The notes under the pieces: model-generated
What the model saw: only the letters and a program-made list of their open reading frames with translations
Databases searched by the model: none
Told to the model about the DNA's origin: nothing
In this document: in pieces, positions 47,801 to 60,490 of the stretch
How the letters are laid out: each line of letters begins with the position of its first letter
Position numbering within the stretch: position 1 is the first letter of the stretch
Translations under genes and position numbers: made by a program
Source: Rhea pennata
Lineage: Eukaryota > Chordata > Aves > Rheiformes > Rheidae
Reading direction: 5' to 3'
Length of the DNA stretch: 64,000 nt
Assembly: GCF_028389875.1 (NCBI RefSeq)
Contig: NC_084664.1
Location: 117,993,966 to 118,057,965 of the forward strand

Positions 47801-50800
47801 TTCTTATTGCACAGATCTATCTGAATTCTGCTTACTCTTAATTTATAACTTCTTGGCTAGACTCTTCTTTCATATCCATCTTCCACTGAAGAGCTCCACT
47901 AATTTCTGCAGAATTATTCCCAATTTCAAATGAAAGAAGAATATATCTTCCCTTCTTTCTGACTCCATTAGAGAGCAGTAAGCTGCAGCTCTGCTTCTTC
48001 TTATGTTCTGTGGGCTCTTGGGAAACATCTTCTAATTCTGTCTAAGGTATTGAGGTAGATATGAGATACTAGAAATATCACTGCAACTCAGTTTAAATAG
48101 GAATTATGGAGCAATTCAAAACATACAAGTATATGGAGTATAGTTTATCTTAGTGACTTTATACTCCTCTTTGCCAGCGAAGGCAAGGACATCACCTTTA
48201 GAACAATTCATTCCAATTACCGAAGCAGAGAGATCTAATCTCAACTACATTACACCCATAGTACATGAAAAAACAATACTTTTCAGTTCAAGTTTGCTTA
48301 TTTGGTCTCCATCATCAGTCAAAAGCAATGCAAAAGTTAATTCTATTACAGCATATAAAGTAAGCCATAAGCTCCCATGACTGTCTTCAGGCAACTGACT
48401 CACTGGTCTTGACTCTAAATGCTGCAGCTTTGCGCAAGAATTGCTCTCAGTCGTTATACCAAAATAAAACATGTTCAATCCTGACTAACTTTGGATAGCA
48501 CTATTTTTGATGAAATCAGTCTGACTGAAAAATCAAATATGAAGAAACAAATTGTATTGATGAAGTTCTAACATATACCATGTTCTCCATCCATAATTCA
48601 GCTGAGAAATACCATAGCATCATATTTGGCCAAATGGAAAAAGAAAATGCAGGACAGAAATTAAACTTCTTGTTGTATATTTGTTGTGCACTCAGGTGTA
48701 GATCCACTGGGAGACCCTATCAGAAACTACAGTCACAAAAAGACATGTCTTTTAACAAACATATTGAATTCATCAAGGGGGAAAAAAAATACTTGGGCAT
48801 GGCTTAAGAGGTGAAAGCAAGAGAACTCAGTCCAAGTTCTGACTATGATCTATTGATTAGGAAATACCTATAGTTAGTTTGCAAATCTGCCTATGATGGT
48901 TGAATTTAATAAAGACAGTTGCATTCTAAGAGGATTGGGTTATGACATTATACTTGACAAGAGAGCTAGAGTGACATACATAATTGCTTCAGATCATTTG
49001 AGATGATGAACATCCTGTGCAGTTAAGAGTGTGATGCTCATTACACAATTCACAATTGTTAACTTCTGTAGAACTTCTTCTTAATTCAAGTGGGACATCT
49101 GAACTGGGAAGTCATCATTTAAGAAAACTGAGACTAGCTCATAGCTGCTTATAAAGAAGAACAGTTTTGCGGTATTGAAATGGTATGGAGTTGATCTCAT
49201 TGTCTTTTTTTTTAATGAAGAAAAAGTATGTAAGTATCTTTAATATAAGTGATAAATCCAGGATATTAGCAATGTTTTACTCCAGAATAATGTTTGTACA
49301 ATAAGCATGTTCCATGATCCGTGAATTAAAATGATTCAGACTATTAATTTCCTTTCTTCTTAGCTAAAAAAAATAGGAATGCAAAACCCATCAAAATATA
49401 CAATAAAACAATGCTTGACCTGTACTGGCAGAAAGTTTTCGGACAGAAAATTGGATTTACCCCAAGTTCTGGATAAAGGAAATAAATATTCACTGTGAAG
49501 TATCTGGATGCAACCCAAACAAAACCACCCATTCATTTGATCTTTGTGGCAGTCAAAAAGCCACAAAGTTTGTACACCCAAAACTGATTTCAGTAGAGTA
49601 CTGCAAAGAACAAAGATCCACCCACACATCATGCCAGCACTATACTGCCAACTTAGTGTAAATATTAACATGGAGTTGCAGGATATGTTCTGTTGTCTAC
49701 TGATCTCAATATTGGTGATGAGCATCTGTCTGAGAAAAAAAAAGGAAAATAAAAAGGCAAACAAAAACACAAGTGATACAGAATAATTAAAGAAGATAGT
49801 CTCATAGGCTATCTCCTCTAATAAGAGTTACATTTCCATGTGTGCTAATAACTAATATCAGAATACCTTTTCAACTTGTATATTAATTGCAACAATTCTT
49901 TTTTCTCACAAAGGGATCATGACTTAAACTGACTGAAATGAAAAACCAAGTGTCTCTGACTGTCAAAGACCTGTCAGGTTTCACACATTTAGAGAGATAT
50001 TCACTGCTTTGACTATAGTCTCACATTCTTCTGCCACCACTACCACCTCCGTACGCAGCACTGTGCAGGTTGCAGCCCGTTCACTGCCTCCATGTAGCAG
50101 GAAGCAGCAGACCTGTAATCTTTCTGAACAATTGTGCCTGTTATCACAAACAGGCTGATCCACTGCACTGCAAGAAGTGGGGTAATATACAGCCAACACA
50201 GTGTAGAAAAGCTGGACACTCAAATGGACAATGTCAAGTTGCTTATCAGTACAATGCTGAGTATTGTAATCACCAGAAGTGCCAAATTATACAACAATTA
50301 GATGGGTAATTTAGCAATATATCCTGGTCAACTTTAGCTCCATGTCATTTTGTCTCCTTGTATATATAGTTTTAATCTATATCTTTTCTTTGTGTTTTAT
50401 TATTTGAATGAAATCCCTAGATAAGCTGAACAGTGCGTGCAAACAAGCAGCTGAACATGCATTTTAGAACTTGTGTGAGCAAATTAGGCTTTTCCAGAGA
50501 AAAAGTCTTTGGTAATCAGTAGGAATAAGCATTAAAAAGAGCTTTAGGGAAATTCTTTATTCCTTCTTAGTTTTGAGATTACAGATACACTGTGGGAAAC
50601 ACTTTCCATATCTACTGCAATGAAATTTCAATTTTAAGCTTGCAGAACAGAAAATTAACTCAGAATGTTTTTAATGAAAACTGAAGGGAACTTTTTGTCC
50701 TCCCCTTAACATGGAACACTTCTTTTCCTAAAAGCTTGTCAGATCAGACCCATACTGTCCAACACTGACGTTTTCTGACCTTTTCTGTGACTGGTTCCCT

Positions 50801-51794
50801 TGTAAGCAAGGCCCACACAGACTGAATCAAACCAAACATTAAAATACAAACAATCCCAACATATTCCTCTGGGCTAACAGTTTACATCCCATTTTCTCTG
50901 TTTCTATCTATTCATTTGTAAATTCTTTGCATCTCACACCTTGCAGTGTCCATTGCTGTCACTTAGGAAATGAATAAGGGTGAAAAAAGGTTTTTTTCTG
51001 CATTGACTATACACAATGTTTTCTATTTGGAGTATATATTAGTTCTCCCACCTTACCGTATTTAAGTGATATTGAAGATATTTATCCTCAGTATCCCTGC
51101 ATTTTACATCTCTTTCTATTCTGCAGATGGAGACCTGAGGTATACAAAGAACAAGGATTAGAACCACAAGAGGAACTTAGTATTACTTTATTTCTAGCAC
51201 CTGTACCGGAAACCCATATTTAGAGTCCCCAGTCATGTGCTACTTAACCCTAGTAACACATGAAGTCCCTAGATAGTGTGCATCATAAAGGTCACTAGAT
51301 ACCTGAGTATGCCTCAACGCACCAAAATCTTACCAGTGTCAAGTAGCTGGGATCTTGAGCCAAAATGAGAATCAGAAGCCAACTGTTTCTCCAAGTGATC
51401 TTATACTATTGGATTTCATAAAGTAGATAAATCTAACCAGAAAATGTTGAGCAGACCAAATGGTGATGGTAGTGCTAATCACTGGATCATCTCGAACTGC
51501 AAACCATCAAAGTGCCAATATCAGTTCCACCATTAGCGACTTACCATAACTCAACACATTAAACAAGCGGTCTTTTAAGAGACTGAGATTTCTCATAGGA
51601 CAAGAGGAATAATGCAGTAGCGGCATTATCAAAAGGCTTTTGAGATCCGGAGCAGAAAACACCTTTTGTCTACTTAGAAAGTTACCATATGTAATCTAGA
51701 TGCTGCACATACATTCTGAGTACCAGATACTTGCCAGAGATTACCAATTCCAGAGCAAAGTACTAAGCCAAAAACTTTCATAACTACATCAAGT

Positions 51795-51875
51795 CAACTT
51801 CCTGTGTTTCAGCCTCCACATCTGTGAAGTAACCTATGTAGCAGTGCTTCAGAGTTCGAGGGATAGTGTAGAATT
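51795..51875 (+). mobile_element. Possible MIR-like ancient SINE fragment
   Basis: TTCCTGTGTTTCAGCCTCCA followed by CATCTGTGAAGTAACCTATG recalls the CCTCAGTTTCC...CATCTGTAAAATG core of MIR/CORE-type amniote SINEs. It is one short, imperfect match and could be chance. Confidence 0.3.
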
Positions 51876-52136
51876 ACCTGAAATTATAAGAAAATGTCAT
51901 AAGAATTAGAAACAATAAGAAATATTCAGGGTCTTATAGCTCAAGTATATTTTCTTAAGCTTTATCAACTTATCCTTAGTGCATCTTCATTATGCCACAA
52001 GTCCTTCACACATAGGAATTGGGAAATACCATGTCCTCCAAATATTCTTTCCCCTGTACTTCAGTAAACTCAAATACTTTCTGGTAATCATTAGAATATC
52101 ATTACTGACATTTGTACCTCACCGCTGTTGTTTCAG

Positions 52137-52159
52137 TTTCTTTCTTTCTTTCTTTCTTT

Positions 52160-52194
<35 letters not shown>
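52137..52194. repeat. (TTTC)n then poly-T (T24)
   Basis: Seven TTTC units, then mixed TTTTTTCTTC, then a 24-nt T run. Confidence 0.9.
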
Positions 52195-52196
<2 letters not shown>

Positions 52197-54450
52197 TTAC
52201 ACATACTCAGGCAGATGCACACATAATGATTGTTATGTTCTTCATATGCTCACAGGTTGCTTTTAAACTCTGTAATTAGACAATTACTTTTTGTTTTGAA
52301 GTGAAGCTGGGCTTCATGAGGATAATTTTCATCTCTCTGAAAATATCCTATCCTGCAAATCTCCTAACCTGTAAGGATAGAGATGGAAGAATTCTCTTTA
52401 TTTAGGAAAACTGGTCTGATGTGTATTTAGAGGAACAAAGATGACTGGAAAGAATCTTTGATGTAATCAATGTTCTTGCACAGTTTTCAGAGAGAAAAAT
52501 AGAATTCATTTTTTTAGCCATATGTGAAGCTATACACATAATAAAGATAATTTGAATCTTCAGCCAGATTAAAAATGACTTTTTATCTCTACAGTTTATC
52601 ATCCCATTTCTCTCTTAGATTTCCGTTCTCAACAGCTTGCAGTCTATCTCCAGTACTGGATGTGAAAAAAGTGTTTACATCTTGTTAGTATCAACTAAAA
52701 TAGACTTTCTATTATTAATACTAAACATGCATGAGAAGATATTTATGAACTCCTTCCCTCTTTCACAGTGCTCTGTGAATCAGTAGAATGATTTTGGTGA
52801 ATGGAAGAGTATTTCTGATTATCACTCAGAAGTGAGTCTTTCTGCCTCTATTTGTCAAATGTGTTTTCATTACACAGCTGAGATTCCATTCCTGATCAGG
52901 AACATATTTCAAGGAACTTTTAACAAAATTTTACTTGGATGTATTCCATATAAAAGAGAAATTATAGGTTATTTCCCAAGCAGTTAATTCATATCAAAGA
53001 GTATTCATATTCTCATAGTTTCACACAAAGTGCTAGTATAAATTCTATTTTCCTGAAAATTTTTGAGAGTTGAACTACAGTACTTGGCAGTATCAATCAA
53101 AATACAGATAAGATGATCATAGATCATAGATAGACCTAAGGCAATAACAGAGATCATAAGAACTCAGGCTATCTCAGTTGTTACATTAAACTCTTTACAC
53201 ATGCTGCACAAACCCGAGTAAGAATTTACTATTGGTGAATAAATAATGTTCTTTCTATTAATAATGCACTGACAAGAATCACATTTGTAATAACGTAGTC
53301 TCATTCAAATAGATATGCACAAATAAAAATAAGGACTTCATACTGTGAATACATGCCGTATGTATTTACCAACAATTTTGGAATTCTGCTGTTTTTTCCA
53401 AGCCTTTTATAGAAAGTTTAGAAGGATTACACAGCAGCAAAAGCAGATTAAACGAGAATACATCCCAGTGGGAAAAGTAAGGTCAAAGCAGTCACCACAC
53501 TGAGTGCCAGTTCCTCTTGAAAAATTGATGTGTGAAGACTACGGGCTGTCACACCAGCTTCTCATTTCTTAGATTGCAAAGCAGTAACTAGAAACATTGC
53601 ATTAATAGGGCACATTAGAACATGGAAACCATGTATTGATGCAATTAAGGGATACACGCCAAAGGAGATCCCAGAAGCTCTGGATGGACTTTGCTCAAAA
53701 AGAAAAGGTAGAGCAGATCCTTACATTCCCTCCCATCTGTAGTTCTATGTGGTCAACCTTATACTGAAGTTGCTGCCTTACTTTTTGTTAGAGATACACT
53801 GCTTATTTCAGAAGGACAGAGCTTTTATGTTAATACATTGATGAGTTACTTACAAGGCTAGCTGAAAAACTTCTAACTAACCAAAATTAAGAGAAATATA
53901 AGAGCTATAAGGTGTCACAGCCATTTTCATTAAGATACAGACATCCTAATGATTACAAATTTATTAGGGAGTTAGTTCACAGGGCTGTACTGCTCCTCAT
54001 TAGCTTCTGTTTCTTGTCATCTTGCTGTGGTGCTAGACCTATCTTGAGGCAGGGGAGAAGGATAATGATGAAAAGTATGGAAGGCTGCCAGAATCCTAAA
54101 ATAGATCCAGCTCTTGATCCAAGCTTCTTCAAAGCTCACATGTTTCAGTGCAAGCTTTTTTTCTCTGACTTTTCAGTTTCCTGATGATGATGCCCAGATA
54201 GGCTGTAAGTTTGGCTAAATAAATTAACTTGGATTTCACAGAAGTGAAAGTACACCACTTTAGAATAGTACTGAAGTTGTGCTAAATCTGATACCTTAAA
54301 CAGTTATTTTCTATCTCAAAATCTATTTATATTATGCTCTCCAATAATTCTTTATTGTTTCTAACTCAAGTAAATCAAACTCTCTGCAAAGTAAGCAGCA
54401 TCTATTTTGACTACTAGTAGTATAATAATAAGAATTTATATTAGAAAGTA

Positions 54451-54573
54451 TCATAGAATGGTAAGGTTGGAAGGGACCTCTGGAGGTCACCTAGTCCAAC
54501 CCTTGATGTAGCCCATACGGGGATTGAACTCATGACCTTGCTCTAACCAACTGAGCTAAACCTACCCCTAAAA
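54451..54573 (-). mobile_element. tRNA-Ile-headed SINE with CR1 tail (TguSINE1-like)
   Basis: Read on the minus strand, the element starts with GGTAGGTTTAGCTCAGTTGG (A box TAGCTCAGTTGG, plus-strand 54547-54558), continues with TTAGAGCAAGGTCATGAGTT and B box AGTTCAATCC (54521-54530), then CCCGTATGGGCTACAT. This is tRNA-Ile-like, with the anticodon arm apparently deleted. It then switches to a CR1 tail, GGTTGGACTAGGTGACCTCC ... AGGTCCCTTCCAACC, ending CCATTCTATGAT, the CR1 3' octamer type. A SINE of this design depends on CR1 enzymes for movement. It appears intact and young. I recall TguSINE1 as confined to passerines, which gives the best taxonomic clue here. Confidence 0.85.
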
Positions 54574-56351
54574 GTAGTAAGTCACATTCGTAGCTTACCT
54601 CCACAATTCTGGCTTTTGAGGAATAACTTAAAAGCACAGCCCTAACTTTGGATTCCTGCAATGTCAGAAGCATCAGCTGTTTCACTGATTTTCCCTCTTA
54701 CACAAACACATTGTTTGTCTTAACCCTAATATAGAGATTTTCTTTCTAGTTTTCTCATCTCTGGAACTGATTTGCTGTTCTTCACATTTATAACTTTCAT
54801 TAGGGGGCAGTGAAGAAAGAATCAAATAAAGAAAATACTTTTTTTTTTCTTTAATTTTTTTATAACTCAGGCTATGTTAGATTCTGAACTAGTCACTAGG
54901 TGTCATTCTAACACACTGAATAGTTTCTTTGAATTTAGGCAGACTTTTTCTACTTTAAATGTTACTCACTTGTCTTTTGAGTTTCCATTTAAAGCAAAAT
55001 GCTTACTCTACTGCAGTCTCTATTGCAGCTGTGCTAATTCTGTGTTCTAGCGTTTGGCCAAAAAAAATCTACTATAAAATTATTGGAGCTGAGTTATTAA
55101 TACAAAAAGCAAGTCATATATAACATTGAGTTGTCTGCTAAATCTCATTAAATATTCAGCCACATATGGAATTCACAAATTCATTTATCATTTCAAGGAT
55201 TTCATAAGTACTGTCATGTTTGAATATTGCCTGAAAATTCTTACTGAAAATGCATTATTATTATGTTATATTTTATAATAATAACAGGAAAACACAAAAG
55301 TGATATTATGCAACTATAGTGACCATTATGCTAGTTCAGTAATTAGTCACAAAAAACAATCCACTTACAGATTTTTTTTATAAGAAAAAGTAATTGTACC
55401 TTTTTTCAAATTAGCCATGTCAAAGGAAGTAAATATTACATGAAATCATCTTTCAACAGATAGAAGAGGATTAAGCATGGCTATGCACATAATAATATGA
55501 AGCAAACATTTGAAGAAAATATGGAACTATAGTAATAAGATGAATAATAATAGGGGATCTGGAGGGCCTCCAGTTTTAACTTTCTGAAGGAAGAGTCTCT
55601 CCTTGTTGCCTCTTTTTGCTAATCTCTTTCTGGAGTGCTTTTTTTGCATGTTGGTATTTTGTTGTGGATATGATGGTCTAAAACATGCACCTGATATTAG
55701 CAGATCAATACATACTGGAATTCAAGACTGAAGAGAATTAGAGAAAGGGAAAAGAACAGTCAACACACTGTTGTTTTCTTGTCTTCTTTTTCCTTTTCTC
55801 CTCCTATTGCTTCTTTCCCATATTTACATTCTTCATTTCCCTCTGAATTCCCCATGGAGTATAACTCTGTTTTCCAGTTAGATCTATTCAATATTGTAGT
55901 CATCAAAGTCCTCAAGTTTTCCTTTTGCTGAAACACCATCTTAAGCTCCTGTTTATGACTAGTTAGAATTTATAGAACAGTAACTGAACAGTAACTGAGC
56001 TGAAGATATTCTCGTGCCCATTGTTTGCTCTTGTCTTGCTCCTGAAGATTGTCTTCTGCTCCCCATTCAGTGGAATAAAATATTCGAACCCCTGATTCAC
56101 AACAATCAAAATCAGTTAGTTTAAATCAGGTAGTCAGTGAAAGAAGTTTTAGTTAACCTAATTGATTTCGATTGAGGTAAACTAGGCAGGGCTCCCAGAA
56201 ACTCTTCTGTGGAGATATGGGGGACTGCACAGAAAAGCGAAGAACAGCTGAGGGCAGTCAAAGCTTCATCTGACACAGATCTATAAGGGAAAAGCAAATT
56301 TGGTTGGAGGCAGAGGGTAGAAGGAGGAATCTTTAGATGAAACTTTAATGC

Positions 56352-56377
56352 AAAAAAAAAAAAAAAAAAAAAAAAAA
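56352..56377. repeat. Poly-A tract (A26)
   Basis: A run of 26 A followed by GAAAAGAAAGAAAG. Confidence 0.9.
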
Positions 56378-56936
56378 GAAAAGAAAGAAAGGGTTTCTAA
56401 AATTTATTTTCATTCAGAAAACCTAACTTATTACATGCACCAAACCTGGACTGAACTAAACATACTGAGAATTTCACACATTAAGGACTTTTCTTTTCTG
56501 TCTTCATATTCTGTTCTGGAACAATCTTTAATCACAGGTTAAATGTTCCTCCTAGCAATCCATGCCCTACAGTAGCAAGAAAGAGTGGCAGAAGTGTTAA
56601 ACTGAGGCTATATTCTCATAAACAATTGTTCCCATGAGGTGATTTTCCAAAATGTTCTAAACTGAACAAAGTTTGTACCAAGTGATGACTGAAGCAATTA
56701 AAAAGTATACCTAATAGCAGGACTGAAGCTTCTCGTGGTTCATATGTAAATCTCTGACTCAGACTAATTTTTTAGCTAGCTAGCTGTGTAGATCTGTCTA
56801 TCTGCAACCCTACACATTTTTATCAAGCACTATGAATCCATTGTGTGACACTCAATAATTCACATTTAGCTAGAAGGTCCATAAAGTTAGTTTGTTACAT
56901 AACAATGATTTCTACACTGAAAGATATACTGTACTG

Positions 56937-56958
56937 TTTTTTTTTTTTTTTTTTTTTT
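56937..56958. repeat. Poly-T tract (T22)
   Basis: A perfect run of 22 T with no recognised retroposon nearby. Confidence 0.9.
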
Positions 56959-57469
56959 AATGGAGGACATAGTAGAAATATGAATGCTTTCCATTTCTAT
57001 CTAGTTCTTTATTTGATCAGCCACTCCCTTCCCTTGAGAAGTATTTTGTTGACAGGAAAACATATGAGAAAAGAGAAGGGATAAATACCATTGCAGTAAG
57101 GGAAAGTGAACTGCTAGGATATTCATATTTAATATAGAAGCTCAAAACTTGATCTTCAGTCATTATTTTTACTATAGAAATTAGTACAGATTTCCTGTTG
57201 ACAGTAGCTCAAGACTATGAGAATAGAATTATAGTCCCATATTTGCCACTTTCTTAAAATCAATGATAAAATTATCTCAAATCAGAGAAAGACAAAGACC
57301 TTTTTCATGAATGTATCTACTTCTTTCCTCCTTTTAGAGAATTTCCATTTCTAACTACTCTACTAGAGATAGAGTTCCCCTACAGTGTCTGTACAGTGTA
57401 GAGACTGCTTCTAGTGATTAAGAAAATGGAGGATGAAGTCTCCTGTCATCTTCTTTTACATGGATTTCC

Positions 57470-57776
57470 TCAAGTGCGAGTGAGATAGATGTTACATTCC
57501 CTAAAACAGCATGATAGTTGTGCATGATGCTGCTGTATATCTGGAAGGTCTATTCTGAATTTTACATTCTTGATGTAAGCCCCAGTCCTTCTGGAAGGAG
57601 ACATCTCCATACCAACTGGAATGGCTGGTAGTGGGTGCATGTTTTCAGGCCCCATTACGATAATGGTTGTGTATGCCACACTATTCCTGTCCAGGAATAG
57701 TCTGTGCCCAGTTTGATTAAAATTTTCGTAGTTGAATCCACTGAAAAATTCCAGGGTTGAAACTGGAAGAGGGTCT
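57470..57776 (-). other. Unassigned open frame, possible exon or pseudogene remnant
   Basis: About 100 codons open on the minus strand without a good ATG at the head. The region is preceded in gene sense by an acceptor-like TTTCTATAATTAAG and ends at TGA. Segments such as TLEFFSGFNYENFNQTGHRL and RTGAYIKNVKFRIDLPD look protein-like, and codon usage is mixed rather than AT-driven. I do not recognise the family. It could be an exon, a decayed gene or retroelement remnant, or chance. Confidence 0.25.
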
Positions 57777-58559
57777 TAATTATAGAAATGAGAAATACTT
57801 CTCTTGTTTTTAAAGGGCACAAAGGAATAGAAAGTCTGAATGCAAGACTACAAAGAGAAGAAGAAAAATCTATTCTTCAGGTACAGTGAAATTTTTTGTC
57901 ATCCTGTCTTTCAACAAAACGATACAGAGCCATTGTCCTAACATGAATGACTCACACTATTATAGTTTGAAACCAGCTAAGATATTCTGAAATCAGCTAA
58001 GCTAACTGTCTTAAATGATTCTTTCTTAGATCATAGTTTTCCTTTTGCATAGCATTCATAATCTTATTGAAAAATTCCTGGTATTAAATTATCCTCTTAT
58101 CAGTAGTTATGAGAAGTGTAACAGGAATCAAAGAGATTGGTTACATAATTTTCCAACAAAATATAGTAGAATTACATAGTTTTACATTTTTATTTGTTGC
58201 CCTTTGTCAATTAATGTTAGCAGCAAAATGATTACACCTCTGACAAGTCAATCTCAGCAATTTATAGAAAGTGTCTTAGAAATACTGTATGTTGAGCATT
58301 CAAGATCCATCAATGTGGAGCTGTTTAAAAAGATAGCCATCTTTTTAGGTAATAATCATGACCATCTGGCAGATAAAAGCTTCGTTATTTGTAGGAGATA
58401 CAAACTCTCTGTTAAGGTAACTCAGGGCTTTAGCTAGCAATTGTAGAAGCTTACCAAATATTTTTTTTTCTTTCCATCTACACACAGTTACATCTAATTT
58501 AAATAAATTTACAGCACACGTGGTATTCTTCAATACGTCCAGGTTTTTCTGCTTTAGGC

Positions 58560-58790
58560 CAATTTTACATTCCCTGTTACAGAGATACTTCCAGTGTAGC
58601 TATTCCAACACACTTGTGTTGGACGAGCTGTGTTGGGGAGATGCAATATTTACAAACAAAAAGCTTTTTCACCCATTTAGCTTTTCTGTCTCCCAAAGGT
58701 CTATAAGCAGCTAAGCTTTGCTACGAGTAAAGCTGGCAACAGCAGTTTTGCTGACCCAGCTGCTCAGAGGCCAGGGCTCAGGATAACATC
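58560..58790. mobile_element. Possible ancient amniote DNA-transposon fossil
   Basis: The segment from CCAGTGTAGCTATTCCAACA through ACAAAAAGCTTTTTCACCCA to the CAGCTGCTCAG region is richer in GC than its flanks. It recalls an old interspersed repeat family seen in turtles and archosaurs. The match is from memory and loose. Confidence 0.25.
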
Positions 58791-60442
58791 ATCCAATTTA
58801 AGGGCTGTAGGAGGAAGAAATTCAGTCCTCTCACCCCTCCACTCCTGGAAGACACAGCTATGTCAGCCGAAACCTCATACTGAACAGAGAATTTCAGGCT
58901 TTAACATGGTAAGGGACTTCCCACATTACTGGTATTAGTCAGATAGAGAAATTTATTTGTGCAAGGTGGTTTAAAGATTTGGGGCAGGGTTAGAGAGAGA
59001 CTTCTTTGAAGTATAAATCAATTTTCATTGGTTTATTTTACATAAACTGTATGTGAGAGCATGTGTGTAAAAGCTCTGGGAGTTTTGAGCTTCCTACTGT
59101 GTAAGTGAGACTAGTCTCTTGGGCCACATGTATAATTGCAAAGGTTATTATTACTTGTAGTTAATAAGCACATGAAAAGATTGCTAGTTCTAGTAATTCA
59201 CCTAGGAGCATACTGTTCTTTTGCTAAATTACCTTGAACCTTGTTGCTGATGATCATTATATAACTACTGAGGCCCAAGAGATTTGAGTCTCACCTGAGT
59301 ACCAGGAAACTGAGCTAGGCTAAGAGTATGTCTTCATTTTGTTGACTCAAGGTGGTAAATGCACCCTAAAGGCACAGGAGAAAATTGGAAAAAAAGATGC
59401 TATCTAAGAAGAAATTGCAAGGTGGTGCAAAATGCCAAGAAAATGGAAGAAGATTATCTGTATTTTGGATTTATCAAGTTTATTTATTTATTAAATTGTT
59501 AACTTCCATTAAATTGCTACCTGAACAATCATGCACTTTATTTGCTTCTGTAGGTAGTGAAACACTGCACACCTTTGCACTCTACTGAAAGCCCTTATCT
59601 TACCATCTTCCACTTCTGAGCATCCTCCCTCAACTTATTCCTCATGCTAGGAGCTTTGAACGTGCCCTGCCTCTCTGTATCATTATATTCCACTTTCCCA
59701 CCTCCATCAGCTGGATATGCCCCCTAACACATGAGAGAGCAGCTGTCTGTCTCTCACAGCCCCTACCTTTCTTCCTTCTACTATTCCATACCTTATTTGA
59801 GCTATTTCAAGTTTACCTGCTTACTTTTAAGTGATTATTTGCAGCAGCTCAGTAAAAGAAGACAGAGTAGCTATATGGTTCCTCTTCTTTTCTGTACAAT
59901 ATGAGGCAAAAAATAATGTAGCTTAGTCCTGTCTGAATTAAGATTACACATCCATAAAAGATACCATGATGAATTGGTTATATGTATGAGCAGCTTTTCC
60001 AAAAATTAATAACTCTTTGGCTTAAGTCAAACACCCCATATGCTAGGAAGGACCTTGACCCATCACAACAGAACAGTGGTTGATGGTGAAGTTCACTCCA
60101 GGAGCATGCTAGTACAGGACCTCTGTCCTAGTAAGGGCTATGTGTCAAGGGAGGAAGAATTATTGGTAAAATATAACGCTTACTAGAAAGACAGAGGAGA
60201 AAGGACAAGGAAGTCTACTTGATAAACAGGGAAGCATGTCTAAAACCAGATATCACGCGTTTGATTTGTATGTAAGCAGAAATCTTCTCTATCATAGTTA
60301 TGAGGAGAAATAAAGGGCCTTCATGATGCAGCTACCTTCCTTCCTGAAGTACTTACCTTGTATTTTCCTAGAAACCTGCATTAGAAGCTTGTTTGTGCAC
60401 TGGCAAAAGGAAAAGGAAGAAGTGTGCCCCAAAGTAATCTTC

Positions 60443-60490
60443 AGTTGTCTAAAGACAACTCCAGTTGTTTAATAACATTATAATGTTATT
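60443..60490. repeat. Two adjacent inverted repeats
   Basis: AGTTGTCT-AA-AGACAACT (60443-60460) is a perfect 8-bp-arm hairpin. AATAACATTATAATGTTATT (60471-60490) is a perfect 20-bp palindrome 10 bp further on. No known element is recognised around them. Confidence 0.85.

Larger units (their letters stand above)
40101..51790. other. Intergenic region: no gene seen
   Basis: AT-rich sequence with A-runs at 40142-40165 and 41841-41862 and an (AAAT)n stretch near 43025-43042. The longest frames (49360-49770 minus; 50070-50309 plus, Cys-rich and without ATG) have no recognisable domain. No gene is supported. Confidence 0.6.

Noticed and set aside
49360..49770. 136-codon minus-strand frame in the gene desert
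   Set aside because: Non-ATG-supported start, A/T-derived Phe-rich ends, no recognisable motif; likely chance.
50070..50309. Cys-rich plus-strand frame resembling a small secreted or zinc-knuckle peptide
   Set aside because: It starts with TTG, has no signal peptide, and the Cys spacing fits no family I know.
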